64,000 bases of DNA from Myxococcales bacterium. Lineage in GTDB: Bacteria; Myxococcota_A; Bradymonadia; UBA7976; UBA1532. Shown in pieces: positions 8,961-18,248 of this stretch (its first letter is position 1; each line of letters opens with the position of its first letter). Position numbers and translations under genes: made by a program. The stretch lies in assembly GCA_020633435.1 (NCBI GenBank), contig JACKDP010000010.1:1-64000 (forward strand), given 5' to 3'. A model generated the notes under the pieces. It ran no database searches. It had not been told where the DNA came from and saw nothing but the letters and a program-made list of their open reading frames with translations.

Positions 8961-11142
8961 CCCGGCGTAGGGCAGCTCGGCGCTGCCGGCCCTGGCGCGC
9001 CTGGCGCGCCGGCGACCAGCGAGAAAGGCGGCCGCCTCGGCGTCGGCCTGCGCGGCGTTGGCCGCCCGCGACCGGGGCCCGGAGGCGAAGGCGGGGGCGT
9101 CGGCCTGCCCGGCGATGCGGGCGGCGAGGCCGCTCGTCAGGGGCGCCCGCGCTGATCATCGGGCGGACGGCCCGCGGGGCGGCGACGACGCGGTCGGCGA
9201 AGCCCAGCGTGGCGATGCGCGTGCCCAGGCTGGCCGCCGCGAGGAATGGTGCCGCCGGGCAGCGTCACGGTGGGCCGGGCGACCTCAGGCCGGGCGGTGA
9301 CCGCCGGGGCGGCCGCGGGCGCCGTGATGAGCGGGGCGTCGAGGGCTCCCCGGCGGACCGGCCCCACTGGCGCGGACGCCGGCAGGGGGCGGCGAGCGCG
9401 ACCTCGGCCTGCTGCCAGACGGCCACCGGGCGCGCCAGCGCGGCGGGCCAGCGACCGGGCGAGGCGGCCGGCGCGATCACCGGGCCGCCGGGCAGCTCGG
9501 AGAGGGCGCGCCCGTCGAGCGCCCGCGCAGCCCCCCTGGGTCGAGGAGATTCTGCAGTGGTTCCGGCAGGTTGTGCGGCGGGTGCGCTGGGCTCGGCCGG
9601 CGCGACGAGGGCGGCGGCGAGGGGCTGCCAGCCCGCGCGGACCTGCGTCCCGGGGGCGACGACGCCGGCGGCCGCCAGGCGCGCGCTCAGGCCCACGCCC
9701 GGCGCGAACCCGGGCTGCGACGTCGTGACCTCGGCCTCCCCCGCGAGGCGGGCGGCCTGCACAAGGGCTCGCTCGCCGGTGGCGCCGATGTGCAGCGGCC
9801 GGTCGGCGGCGTGCAGGTGCAGGACCTGCCGGGCGGCTGTCGCCTCCGTCGGGGCGTCGCGACCCACCGCAGCCAGCGCGGCGCCCCGAGCGACCTGCAG
9901 CAGGGGAGGCCGCCAGGGGGCGGCGGCACCCAGGGCGGGCGCCTGGGCGCCGGGGGTGCCTGGCGCGCCGATGGTGGCCTCGGCCGACGCGCGGGCCATC
10001 GCCGCCGCCATGGGCCGAGCCGGCGCAAGGAGCGCGGCGCTGCGTCCGCTCGGGCCGAGAGCGGCGGTGGCCGCCTGCGGGCGGGCCCGTCGGCCACCGG
10101 CACGATGAGGTCACCGACGTCCCCGCGGCCGCCGGGCGCGTCCGCGAAGAGGCGGCGGGCCCGCTCGCTGCGTGGGGTCCCTCGACGGCCGGCGCGGGCG
10201 CGTCGGCCGGGGCCTGGAACGCCGCGAGGCGCGTCTCGGCCAGCCGCTCCCCAGGAAGCCGGCGGGCGCTCGGCCGCCGTCGGCCAGGCGGGCGTCGGCG
10301 AAGCGGATGGCCTGCGTCGCCACTGGCCGGCCGGGCCGACCGGCCGGGCGGTGGGCGCCCCGGCCGGGGCGTCGGCGGCTGGCCCGCCGCGATGGCTGGC
10401 AGGGGGGCACGACGAAGGTGGCGTCGAGCGCGCCGCCGAAGCCAGCCGCGCGCGCAGGCGCGGCGCCGGGGAGCCAGCGTCCGAGGGGTCGGGGGGCGGC
10501 GCGGCGGCGTCGCGCAGCAGCGTGGCCACCCCGGCGCGGGGGAGGGCGCGCCACGGGGGGCACGCGCGGCCAGCGGCGCGGTGGCTGCCAGGGGTCGGAG
10601 CGCAGGCTCGCCTGGCTGGGCGGCCGGCGACGCGGGCGGCCCGCCGGCGCGCGGGTCGTCGGGGCCAGGGCCGCCGCGAGCGCGGCCGCGGCCACGGGCT
10701 GGCCGCTGCGCGTGGGCGACGCGCCGGCGCGGGCGCCATCGGCGGCGACCTCGGCGGGCGACACGGCGAGGAGCAAGGTGCCCCGATCCTCCGCGAACCA
10801 GGGCGCGTCCAGGTTGCCCGCCGGCGAGGCGGCCACGGTGAGCCCCAGCGACACGGCGTGGCCGGCGGCGACGGCCGCGAGGCGCTCGCCGAACGAGGCC
10901 GCGGGGATCGCCAGCTCGGGCAGCGCGCCCTGCTGCGTCTCGGTCAGCAAGGCGGCGAGGCCAAACGCGCGGGTGACGTCACCCCCCCGGCCGACGGCGG
11001 CGAGCCGCGCGGGCAGGACCGGATCGGCGCCGACGGGGCTGGCGCCCAGGAGCGCGAGGCCGATGGCCATCGCGGCCTCGTGGCCGAGCGTCAGGGCTGG
11101 CTGCGGGGCCGCGGCGAAGGCCGGGGCGTCGGGCAGCGCTGG
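8961..11142 (-). pseudogene. Frame-broken middle of the Ala/Pro/Arg-rich eCIS gene
   Basis: No single frame stays protein-like here, yet short stretches in all three minus frames do. Examples are AIGLALLGASPVGADPVLPA (near 11070), 'VATLLRDAAAPPP' (near 10550), 'GALDATFVVPP' (near 10420), 'VATQAIRFADARLADGG' (near 10310), 'GDVGDLIVPVADG' (near 10110), 'EVTTSQPGFAPGVGLSA' (near 9710) and 'LTSGLAARIAGQADAP' (near 9110). Joining them needs at least six small indels, several at G/C runs, plus read-through of an in-frame TGA at 11143-11145. The most economical reading is one long gene joining the flanking open segments (8370-12498). It is either decayed or mis-assembled in low-complexity GC-rich sequence. 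Confidence 0.6.
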
Positions 11143-12498
11143 TCAGGCGCGGGGCGACTCGACGGCTGACTGGGCGACGGGCGGCGTGGGCCTGGCGGCG
11201 ACGGGCGCCGCCGCCGCAGGACGCGCGGTGCCCACGCCCGCCGGCGGCGGCACGTCGGCGCCGGCTCGCCCGGGGGCGTCGGCGATGACGAGGGCCTGCT
11301 CCAGCCAGGGCGCCTGACGCGGCGCGTCGTGAACGTTCTGCCCCAGCTCGCCGGCCAGCGAGGCCAGCGCCGCGGGACGAAGGGGCGGCTCTCGGCCCGG
11401 CCCGCCACGGGCGGGGGCGGCCTCGGCGACAGGCGGCGTGAGCGCGGGGCGCCAGGGCAGCAGCGCCGGGCGGGCGACCGCGTCGGGGCCTGCACCGCGC
11501 TCCGGGGCGCCATGCCCGCCACGAGGGACCGGCCGCGCCTGGGATCCCCGGCAGGCCGCGGAGGAGGCGATGGCAGCCGCGCGGGCGACGCCAGCGTCGC
11601 GGTGGCGCCTGGCGGTGGCGCCTGGCGCGGTGGCGGTGCGCGTCGGCGCCGCCGCCTCGCGCTCGACGGGGCTACCTGGCCGCCCGCGAGCGTCCTCGAC
11701 CACGGGCGCTGGCGGCGTCACCAGGGCCAGCGCCGGGGTGTCGGCGAGGGCCATCCACCGCCCCGGCACCGCGCGGCCGCGCTCGGCCAGGCCCGGGGTG
11801 GGGGGCGTGGCCGCCGGGACGAGCCAGGCCGACACGGGGGCGGCCTCCGGGCGGTTGCGGCGCTCGGCCAGGCGGGCCTCGAAGGCCTCGGCGCCGCTGG
11901 GCGCGGGCCCCCAGGCGCCCTCGCCCGCGTCCTCGACGAACGCGCGGCGGTCCGCCGCCTCGAGCTCGGCGCGCGCCGCGGGGAACCGCAGGAGCTGGGT
12001 GTCGATGGCCCCGGCCCGGCCCATCGCGGGCGGGTAGGGGCTCACGCTGGTGCGGCTGGCGACGGGGCGCCACTGCTCCCGCGGGCGGGGCGTCTGCGCC
12101 GGGGCGCGCCGCACGGGCACGGGCCGCAGGACCTCCTGGCGGGCGGGCCGGCGCGTCGCGGCGCGGGGCCCGCCGACCGCCGCGAGGGGGTCGACCGGGT
12201 CGACCGGGATCACGAAGGGGTGATCGGGGGCCTGCCCGTCGTCGTAGCCGGCCCGCAGGCCCCACTCGCGTACGAGGGGGCCGAAGTCGGCGCCATCGAA
12301 GACCTCGATGAGGCCGGTGGTGGCCAGGCCCATCGCCCAGCGGCCCTCGAGGCGGCTCAGCATGCTCGGCGCGCCCGGCGGCGCGATGACGCCGAAGCGC
12401 CCGAAGCGGTCGCCATGGGCGCCAGCGAACCGATCGAGCCGGGCCCCCAGGTCGGAGGCCGGATCCCGGACGACGTCGATGGCGAGGGCCTCCGACAC
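11143..12498 (-). CDS. N-terminal part of the Ala/Pro-rich eCIS gene
   Basis: This 451-codon open segment starts at a GTG (12496-12498) just past the tube-2 stop. The open frame extends further, but upstream it only shadows tube 2. The first 80 residues look folded (ALAIDVVRDPASDLGARLDR, 'RWAMGLATTGLIEVFDGADF', 'REWGLRAGYDDG'). These could be a small tube- or baseplate-contacting domain. After that the chain is Ala/Pro/Arg-rich with no known domain. It ends at a TGA, after which the same frame continues as plausible protein (PALPDAPAFAAAPQPALTLG), so the stop is probably not native. Function unknown. Confidence 0.6.
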   Translation of the reverse strand: MSEALAIDVVRDPASDLGARLDRFAGAHGDRFGRFGVIAPPGAPSMLSRLEGRWAMGLATTGLIEVFDGADFGPLVREWGLRAGYDDGQAPDHPFVIPVDPVDPLAAVGGPRAATRRPARQEVLRPVPVRRAPAQTPRPREQWRPVASRTSVSPYPPAMGRAGAIDTQLLRFPAARAELEAADRRAFVEDAGEGAWGPAPSGAEAFEARLAERRNRPEAAPVSAWLVPAATPPTPGLAERGRAVPGRWMALADTPALALVTPPAPVVEDARGRPGSPVEREAAAPTRTATAPGATARRHRDAGVARAAAIASSAACRGSQARPVPRGGHGAPERGAGPDAVARPALLPWRPALTPPVAEAAPARGGPGREPPLRPAALASLAGELGQNVHDAPRQAPWLEQALVIADAPGRAGADVPPPAGVGTARPAAAAPVAARPTPPVAQSAVESPRA

Positions 12499-12503
12499 CG
12501 ACG

Positions 12504-13316
12504 TCAGCCCCCGACCTTGGCGCTGAAGCCGGCCTCGACCTTGGCGTTGGCGCCGGCCTGGGCCTTGGCGTTCGCGGCGGCGTTCTGGGCCTGGGCCTTG
12601 GCGCTGGCGGCGGCCTGCTGGGCCTGGGCCTTGACCTGGGCGGCGGCGTTCTGGGCCTGGGCCTTGGCCTGGGCGCCCACCTGGGCCCCGGCCTGGGCGC
12701 CGGCGCTGAAGCCGGCCTCCGCGCTGAACGAGGCCCCGGCCGACGCGTTGAAGGACGCCTGCACCGAGGCGGAGGCGCCGAGGGACGCGCCGGCCCCGAA
12801 GGACGCGCTGCCGCCGATGCTGGCCCCGAAGGAGGCGCTGGCGCCGATGCTGACCCCCGCTGCCGCCGCCGGCCGGCGGGCGCCGTCGCGGTTGAGGCCC
12901 TCGTGGGCGATCTCGAGCGTCTCCACGGCCAGGTTGTCGGCCCCCGAGTTGAACTCGGGCCCGTCCCACTTCACCGGCCAGGCGCGCACGAAGTTCCAGC
13001 GCATCAGCTCTTCGCCCGCGTCATCCAGCATGACGATGGAGCCGTCCTTGCGGCCCACCGACTTCGGGTTGATGGCGAAGTTGAAGTGCCAGTCCTCGGC
13101 CAGCTCGGACGCGACGTAGCCCAGCTTGAGCGTCACGTTCGGGAAGCTGCCCTGGCCCGGGAGCTTGTGCTGCCGATCGTTGACGCCGCCCTCCTGGTGG
13201 GTCAGCACCTCGATCTCGTGGCCCAGGCCCGTGACGTTCTGGAAGTGGCCGAGGGTGAGGCCGTTGATCTCCAGCTTGAAGTTGAAAGTGCCGTAGGCGT
13301 ACTTCGCGGCGGCCAT
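12504..13316 (-). CDS. Second inner-tube protein with a 125-residue Ala-rich tail
   Basis: Residues 1-145 form a T4 gp19-like tube subunit (YGTFNFKLEINGLTLGHFQN, 'VTGLGHEIEVLTHQEGGVND', 'FNFAINPKSVGRKDGSIVML', 'RAWPVKWDGPEF'). It resembles tube 1 in this cluster. Such subunits stack as hexamers inside the sheath. Tube proteins are normally about 145-160 aa. This one adds residues about 146-270 made almost only of Ala, Gly, Ser, Gln and Lys, first as 'GASASFGA' units, then as 'KAQAQNAAA' units. The tail has no frame break and is read in phase with the tube domain. It could line or plug the tube lumen, anchor cargo or form a cap. Four bases separate it from sheath 2. Confidence 0.92.
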   Translation of the reverse strand: MAAAKYAYGTFNFKLEINGLTLGHFQNVTGLGHEIEVLTHQEGGVNDRQHKLPGQGSFPNVTLKLGYVASELAEDWHFNFAINPKSVGRKDGSIVMLDDAGEELMRWNFVRAWPVKWDGPEFNSGADNLAVETLEIAHEGLNRDGARRPAAAAGVSIGASASFGASIGGSASFGAGASLGASASVQASFNASAGASFSAEAGFSAGAQAGAQVGAQAKAQAQNAAAQVKAQAQQAAASAKAQAQNAAANAKAQAGANAKVEAGFSAKVGG

Positions 13317-13319
13317 CGG

Positions 13320-15068
13320 CTAGTCCTCCATGCTCTGGGCCTCGTTCTCCAGCCGCTGCGCGAGCCGGAACACGATGAACTCGACGGGCCGCGACACGGC
13401 CAGCCCGATCCGGGTGACCAGCATACCGCGACTGACCTGTTCGGGTGGATTCGTCTCCTTATCGCATTGAACGAAAAAGGCTTCTTCGGGGGTCGCCCCC
13501 GTCAGCACGCCCAGATCGCGTAGCTCCATGAGGAACGCGGAGACCATCCGGGAGAGGCGCTTCCACAGGTCAGGACCGTTGGGCTCGAACACGGCCCACT
13601 GGGTGCCGTTCTCGATGGCCTGGGCGATGGCGCTCACCGTGCGGCGCACGTTGACGTACCGCCACTCGGGATCGCTCGACAGCGTCCGGGCCCCCCAGAG
13701 GCGCAGGCCCCGGGCCGAGAACGAGCGGATGCAGTTGATGCCCGACTCGTAGAGGAGCGCGAGGTGCTGGTCCTGGAGCAGCACCGAGAGATCGACGACG
13801 CCCTCGGCCACCTCGTTGGCCGGGGCCTTGTGCACCCCATGGCCGCGGTCGCTGCGGGCGAAGATGCCGGCGACGTGGCCGGAGGGCGGCACGGCGCGGC
13901 GGCGGCCACCGTCGAGCACGACCAGCCAGGGGAAGTAGAGCGCGGCGCGCGACGAGTCGAACTGCCGCCGCCACCGCAGGCTCTCCTGCACGTCGCCGCC
14001 GGGGGGCATGTCGAGGATGGCGAACCGGTTGGCCGACCGCTCGCACAGGGCGATGGCGGCCTCCTGCACGGCCTCGACGTCGCGAAGTGACCGGAATCGT
14101 TCGCTCTTCTGCCAGGCGGCCATGAGGTCCGGCATGACCAGCAGGTCGATGTCGGGGTACTCCACCAGGCACATGAGCCCGCGCCGCGAGGCGGGGCCGC
14201 GGTCGTAGCCGATGAAGTCGTCGGGGCCCAGGTTGTCGATGCCGTCGGAGCCGCCGACCAGCGGGGCCGCCTCGAAGGGCACGGGCTGGGCGAGCTCGGG
14301 CAGGACCTCCGGCCGCAGGGCCGTGACCTTGATGAGCCGGCTGATGTCGTTGACGCGCTCCACGAAGCGGGGGCTGTTGCCGAAGACCGACAGCGCCTCG
14401 AACCGCTCCGTCCGCTCCAGATCCCCCACCACCAGGTCGAACGCGAAGGCGGTGACGTAGGTGGGCGCGGCGGACGGGAAGGGGGCGCGCAGGGGCTCGG
14501 CCAGGGAGACCGTCTTCTCCTGGACGCGGGCCACCACCGTCCACTGCGTCACGTCGCCGGCCTGGATCTGCACCAGGGTGCCGGCGGCGAGGCCATGGGC
14601 GCTCTTCACCTGCAGCACGCGCTCGCCGGCGTCGGCGTCGCGGGTCAGGAAGGTGCGCTGGAGGACGGAGGTCTGCACGGTGGCGCGCAGGCCGTTGCCC
14701 CAGGTGCCGGGGTCGCGGGCGCGCACGCTCAGACAGGGGTTGCCGGCGCCGTCGTGCAGCACCAGCTCGGCGGAGCGCGCCACATCCTCGTCCTCGCGCC
14801 CCTCCACCCGGGCGACGCGCAGGACGTGGCAGTGACCGTCCACGTTGTCGAAGAAGCCCCGCAGCGCGGCGCCGAGGTAGGTGTCCGGCAGCGGCTCGCC
14901 GAACACCTCCACGAACTGCGCCTCGCTGTCGATGCGGACGGGGACGTCGAGGGGGCCGCGGCGCGTGATCCCGAGGAACACGGGCACACCGGTCTGGCCG
15001 AGGCTCAGCGGAGCGACCCGCTGCTCATCGGTGACGAAGTAGACCCCCGGTGCCCTCAGCTCGGCCAT
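13320..15068 (-). CDS. eCIS tail sheath protein 2, 582 aa
   Basis: This is a contractile tail sheath protein. The N-terminus RAPGVYFVTDEQRVAPLSLG is the inter-subunit arm of sheath proteins. The C-terminal domain carries the conserved 'LRLWGARTLSSDPEWRYVNV' and 'ENGTQWAVFEPNGP' segments. Sheaths assemble around the tube in an extended state and contract to drive it out. It is about 200 residues longer than sheath 1; the extra length lies in the middle (about 140-330), probably a surface domain. Clusters of this type often carry two or three sheath paralogues. Tube 2 follows immediately, so the pair sheath 2 / tube 2 mirrors sheath 1 / tube 1. Confidence 0.94.
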   Translation of the reverse strand: MAELRAPGVYFVTDEQRVAPLSLGQTGVPVFLGITRRGPLDVPVRIDSEAQFVEVFGEPLPDTYLGAALRGFFDNVDGHCHVLRVARVEGREDEDVARSAELVLHDGAGNPCLSVRARDPGTWGNGLRATVQTSVLQRTFLTRDADAGERVLQVKSAHGLAAGTLVQIQAGDVTQWTVVARVQEKTVSLAEPLRAPFPSAAPTYVTAFAFDLVVGDLERTERFEALSVFGNSPRFVERVNDISRLIKVTALRPEVLPELAQPVPFEAAPLVGGSDGIDNLGPDDFIGYDRGPASRRGLMCLVEYPDIDLLVMPDLMAAWQKSERFRSLRDVEAVQEAAIALCERSANRFAILDMPPGGDVQESLRWRRQFDSSRAALYFPWLVVLDGGRRRAVPPSGHVAGIFARSDRGHGVHKAPANEVAEGVVDLSVLLQDQHLALLYESGINCIRSFSARGLRLWGARTLSSDPEWRYVNVRRTVSAIAQAIENGTQWAVFEPNGPDLWKRLSRMVSAFLMELRDLGVLTGATPEEAFFVQCDKETNPPEQVSRGMLVTRIGLAVSRPVEFIVFRLAQRLENEAQSMED

Positions 15069-15080
15069 CGTTCGCCCTCG

Positions 15081-15242
15081 TCAGCGCCGCGACTCGTTGA
15101 TCTCCTTGTTGATCCCGGAGATCTCACGAATCCAGAGCTGCCGCTCTCGGTGCTCCATCGACAGGATGTCGTCGAGCGCCCAGTGGAAGTGGTACGCGAT
15201 GTAGGCTACCTCCTGGAAGATCCGCTCCAGGGGGTAGCTCAC
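15081..15242 (-). CDS. Small DUF6760-like eCIS peptide, 53 aa
   Basis: The GTG at 15242 overlaps the TGA of the preceding gene (GTGA), giving a 53-residue product that starts MSYPLERIFQEVAYIAYHFH. It continues with 'WALDDILSMEHRERQLWI' and ends 'INKEINESRR'. The pattern resembles DUF6760, a short protein found after the small tail-assembly gene in many eCIS and phage tails. There it is thought to be part of the assembly-chaperone module. The open frame extends upstream, but that part only shadows the neighbour. It is short, helical and charged, with no membrane segment. Confidence 0.8.
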   Translation of the reverse strand: MSYPLERIFQEVAYIAYHFHWALDDILSMEHRERQLWIREISGINKEINESRR

Positions 15243-15610
15243 GATTCCCCCACGCCTGCCCCCAGGTCGATCTCGTACTCGTGCTGGCAGGCCGGACACT
15301 GGGTCTTGATCTGGGCAGAGCCCTCCTCGTTGATCCGGCGGTAGAATTCCTGCAAGTACGCAAGATCAGAAGAGAAGAGGCGCTCGATCACCGAGGGGTT
15401 GATGCTGTCCGTGGTGCCCAGCCGGGTGATCACCCGCGAGAGCAGGATGATGACCAGGTAGGCCCGGTTCTTCTGGACGCGGTAGTCCTGAAGCGGCGCG
15501 ATCTCGTCCTTGGCGGTGGCCAGACGCATCACGCCCTCACGGTGCAGCACCCCGTTCGGATCGACGTAGCCCTTCGGCAGGATGAAGTTGAACTCGGTCT
15601 GGAACGCCAT
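15239..15610 (-). CDS. Small eCIS tail-assembly protein, 123 aa
   Basis: This protein begins MAFQTEFNFILPKGYVDPNG, followed by 'REGVMRLATAKDEIAPLQD', a helical 'YLVIILLSRVITRLG' and a C-terminal CPACQHEYEID with a single CxxC pair. This resembles the phage tail-assembly proteins that precede DUF6760 in eCIS clusters and act like tape-measure chaperones (T4/lambda gpG-type role). It is translationally coupled to the 53-aa gene. No tape-measure gene is present in the window, so its usual partner would have to lie elsewhere. Confidence 0.8.
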   Translation of the reverse strand: MAFQTEFNFILPKGYVDPNGVLHREGVMRLATAKDEIAPLQDYRVQKNRAYLVIILLSRVITRLGTTDSINPSVIERLFSSDLAYLQEFYRRINEEGSAQIKTQCPACQHEYEIDLGAGVGES

Positions 15611-15745
15611 GGCGTCATGCTCGCTTGCGCCAGATGCCTGAACAAGAACGCGGCGTCACCCCACCATGGAGGACGCCGCGTACCCGGACGATGCCGACGG
15701 TCGGGGCAGGAGAACCAGCCCCCCCGGCGAGTCAGCGTCGGTCGA

Positions 15746-16225
15746 TCAGCGAATCACGCCGGTGGCCGCCGTGGCGGACTCGGAGATGACGCGCTCCCAC
15801 TTCTCGACGCAGAAGGTGATCTCCTCGACGGCGGCGTCATCGGCCTTGCCATCCAGGGTGAAGCCCTTCCACTTGCTCGGCCAGGTCTCGAAGAGGTTGT
15901 AGCGGACGACCTCGTCACCGGCGCTGTTGAGGAGGATGATCGACACGCTCTTGCGCTCGATCTTGCCCTCGACACCCCGCATGAACCAGTTGAAGAGGCT
16001 GTTGTCCTCGACGTAGCCGCGCTTGACGGTGATGTCGCCGTACTTGGTGCGGCCGGGCCGCTTGCGCAGCACCAGGTCGTTGCCGTCCTGGTACTCGACG
16101 ATGGAGACCTCGGCAGACAGACCGTCGACGTTCTTGAACGCGCCGGCCGAGATCCCATCGACCTCGACGATGAAGTTGAAATTGCCGACGTGGTCAAACG
16201 CACGGCGCTGGTCAGAAAAGGCCAT
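15746..16225 (-). CDS. eCIS inner-tube protein 1 (gp19-like)
   Basis: This 159-aa tail-tube protein has FNFIVEVDGISAGAFKNVDG, 'VEYQDGNDLVLRKRPG', 'KYGDITVKRGYVEDNSLFNW' and 'ETWPSKWKGFTLDGKADDAA'. All are classic gp19/Afp1-type segments, and the length is normal for the family. Hexamers of this protein make the rigid tube through which cargo travels. It lies about 60 bases after sheath 1. About 135 bases separate it from the small assembly protein; I see no gene in that gap. Tube 2 is a paralogue with a long tail. Confidence 0.95.
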   Translation of the reverse strand: MAFSDQRRAFDHVGNFNFIVEVDGISAGAFKNVDGLSAEVSIVEYQDGNDLVLRKRPGRTKYGDITVKRGYVEDNSLFNWFMRGVEGKIERKSVSIILLNSAGDEVVRYNLFETWPSKWKGFTLDGKADDAAVEEITFCVEKWERVISESATAATGVIR

Positions 16226-16284
16226 CGTGTCCTCCTAAGGGCGGCCCGGCGGCCGCCACGATGCGGTGGATGACGTCGGGCGCC

Positions 16285-17427
16285 TCACTCGGAGACGTCA
16301 CCACCCGTCGGCATCTGCCCGATGCGGAAGATAACAAATTCGGCCGGCTTCGTGGGGCACATTCCGATCTCCACCACGAGCTGGCCAGCGTCGATGACCT
16401 CCGGCGGGTTCGTCTCGGCGTCGCACTTCACGTAGAAGGCCTGATCCGGCGACTCCCCGAAGAGAGCCCCATCACGCCAGACGCGCAGGAGGAAGGCAGT
16501 GATGTTGCGGCTCACGCGCTTCCACAGCATGTGGTCGTTCGGCTCGAAGACCACCCACTGCGTGCCGCCCTCGATGGAGTTCTCCACCATGTTGAAGAGG
16601 CGGCGGACGTTCACGTAGCGCCACTCGGGATCGCTGGAGATGGTCCGCGCGCCCCACACCCGGATGCCCCGGTTGGTGAACTCGCGGATGCAGTTGATCC
16701 CCTTGGGGTTCAGGATGTCCTGCTCGCCCTTGGTGATGTTGTACCGCAGGCCCAGCGCGCCGCGGACGATCTCGTTGGCGGGCGCCTTGTGGACGCCGCG
16801 CTCGGCGTCGGAGCGCGCGTAGATGCCGGCCATGTGCCCGGACGGCGGCACGTAGATCTCGCCGTCGTTGGGATCATAGACCTTGATCCAGGGGAAGTAG
16901 TACGCGCCGTACTTGCTGTCCCGGGGCTTGGGCAGCTTGTCGACCCCGCCCGCCTCGATGACCTCGGGCGAGTCGAGGATGGCGAAGCGGTACCGCATCT
17001 TCTCGCAGTGGGTCAGCACCGCGTCCTGGATGGCGGGATCGGTCTGACCGGGCGCGCAGACGATGGCGATCTCCTCGACCTCCTCGAAGGCGTGGAGACC
17101 GGCGCGATCGCCGGGGCCCTTGTCGTAGCCGATGAACCGCGCGGGGCGCTTGTCGGCCTCGCCCTGACCCACGTTCAGGACGAAGCAGCGCGCGCCGCCG
17201 TTGTTGAAGAACCCGTACACGGCGTGGGCGAAGTGCCCGCTGTCGGCGAAGTCGCCGAAGTTCTTCGTGAACGTGCTCCAGTTGGGGCAGAAGACCACCT
17301 GGTTGACCGGCCCCTTGCGGCTCTCGCCGATGAAGCCGACCGTGCTGGTGCCCACCATTTCGATGGGCTTGCTCGCCCCAGGGACCTCCTCGACATAAAC
17401 GCCGGGGGACAAGTACTCAGGCGCCAT
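16285..17427 (-). CDS. eCIS tail sheath protein 1, 380 aa
   Basis: The N-terminal YLSPGVYVEEVPGASKPIEM and the C-terminal 'GIRVWGARTISSDPEWRYVN' with 'IEGGTQWVVFEPNDHMLWKR' identify a contractile sheath subunit of the Afp2/Pvc2 type. At 380 aa it is a compact sheath lacking the large middle insertion of sheath 2. The end 'AEFVIFRIGQMPTGGDVSE' is the usual closing strand that laces neighbouring subunits. It lies eleven bases after the DUF4255 gene and is followed by tube 1. Confidence 0.96.
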   Translation of the reverse strand: MAPEYLSPGVYVEEVPGASKPIEMVGTSTVGFIGESRKGPVNQVVFCPNWSTFTKNFGDFADSGHFAHAVYGFFNNGGARCFVLNVGQGEADKRPARFIGYDKGPGDRAGLHAFEEVEEIAIVCAPGQTDPAIQDAVLTHCEKMRYRFAILDSPEVIEAGGVDKLPKPRDSKYGAYYFPWIKVYDPNDGEIYVPPSGHMAGIYARSDAERGVHKAPANEIVRGALGLRYNITKGEQDILNPKGINCIREFTNRGIRVWGARTISSDPEWRYVNVRRLFNMVENSIEGGTQWVVFEPNDHMLWKRVSRNITAFLLRVWRDGALFGESPDQAFYVKCDAETNPPEVIDAGQLVVEIGMCPTKPAEFVIFRIGQMPTGGDVSE

Positions 17428-17438
17428 CCATCATCCTC

Positions 17439-18077
17439 CTACGTGCCGGAACCGGTGGCCGTCGTGGCGCGCCGCGTTCCTCGTTCCGGGGACCAGTTGA
17501 CCCCCATCTCCACATCTTCGACCGACCGGGCGACCTTGAGCCGCCGCGGAGACTCCATGCGGACCCGACAGGTATAGCCCACTGCCGGCCGCAAGTGCTC
17601 ACCGAATCCGCGCCAGAGGGACATGAGAAACTCGACGGAGAGCTCCTCGACCGGCCGCATGGGGATGCGGGTCTCCGGATCGAAGGCGTCGCCCTCGAGC
17701 AGGTCGCCTTCCAGCACGGGGTGGTTCATCAAGACCTGCATCGCGGTGCCCAGCAGCTCCTGCTGCTCGGCGTCCTCGTCGGCCCAGGCCGTGATCATGT
17801 AGTCAAGATCCATCAGCACCGATGGGTCCTGATACCACGTCTCGACCCGGCCGCGCGCGTCAATCCGCAACACCTGCGTCGCCGTCTCTTCGCGTCGCTT
17901 CTTGCGGACGCCCACCCGGTACAGGTAGACGCCGAGAGCCGGCATGCGGGTGAACTTCTCGCGCAGGGGCGGACCGCTGACGACCTGGATGCTCCGGCCG
18001 ACGATCTCTTTGACGCCGTCCTCAAGCAGAGTGGCGATCGTCTCCGATGTTTGCCGGAAGATCCGATGCCTGGCCAC
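17439..18077 (-). CDS. DUF4255 tail-terminator/cap protein (Pvc16/Afp16 type)
   Basis: This 212-aa protein has the DUF4255 pattern, with an N-terminal helix 'TSETIATLLEDGVKEIVG' and 'RMPALGVYLYRVGVRKKRRE'. It continues with 'DLDYMITAWADEDAEQQELL' and 'VEFLMSLWRGFGEHLRP'. In PVC and Afp this protein caps the tail and stops tube and sheath growth. I chose the GTG at 18077, because GAGGG sits six bases before it and the product then starts at the family's usual N-terminus. A longer frame back to 18224 has no family resemblance. It is the first gene of the minus-strand eCIS run, so the operon promoter should lie in 18078-18248, shared with the divergent lipoprotein pair. Confidence 0.9.
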   Translation of the reverse strand: MARHRIFRQTSETIATLLEDGVKEIVGRSIQVVSGPPLREKFTRMPALGVYLYRVGVRKKRREETATQVLRIDARGRVETWYQDPSVLMDLDYMITAWADEDAEQQELLGTAMQVLMNHPVLEGDLLEGDAFDPETRIPMRPVEELSVEFLMSLWRGFGEHLRPAVGYTCRVRMESPRRLKVARSVEDVEMGVNWSPERGTRRATTATGSGT

Positions 18078-18248
18078 GCGTTCCCTCGCTTGCCCCCCGG
18101 GGAGCCGGCGTAGCATGCCAGCGTCCCCATGCCGGCGGCAACGGGAAAAGCCGAGGCCTTCGGGTGGGGCGGCGCCTTGACACTCGCCGAGGCCGGGTGC
18201 TACCTGAACCCGGCCGGCCGGCAACCAGAGGGGATGGAGGCGTCGAAC

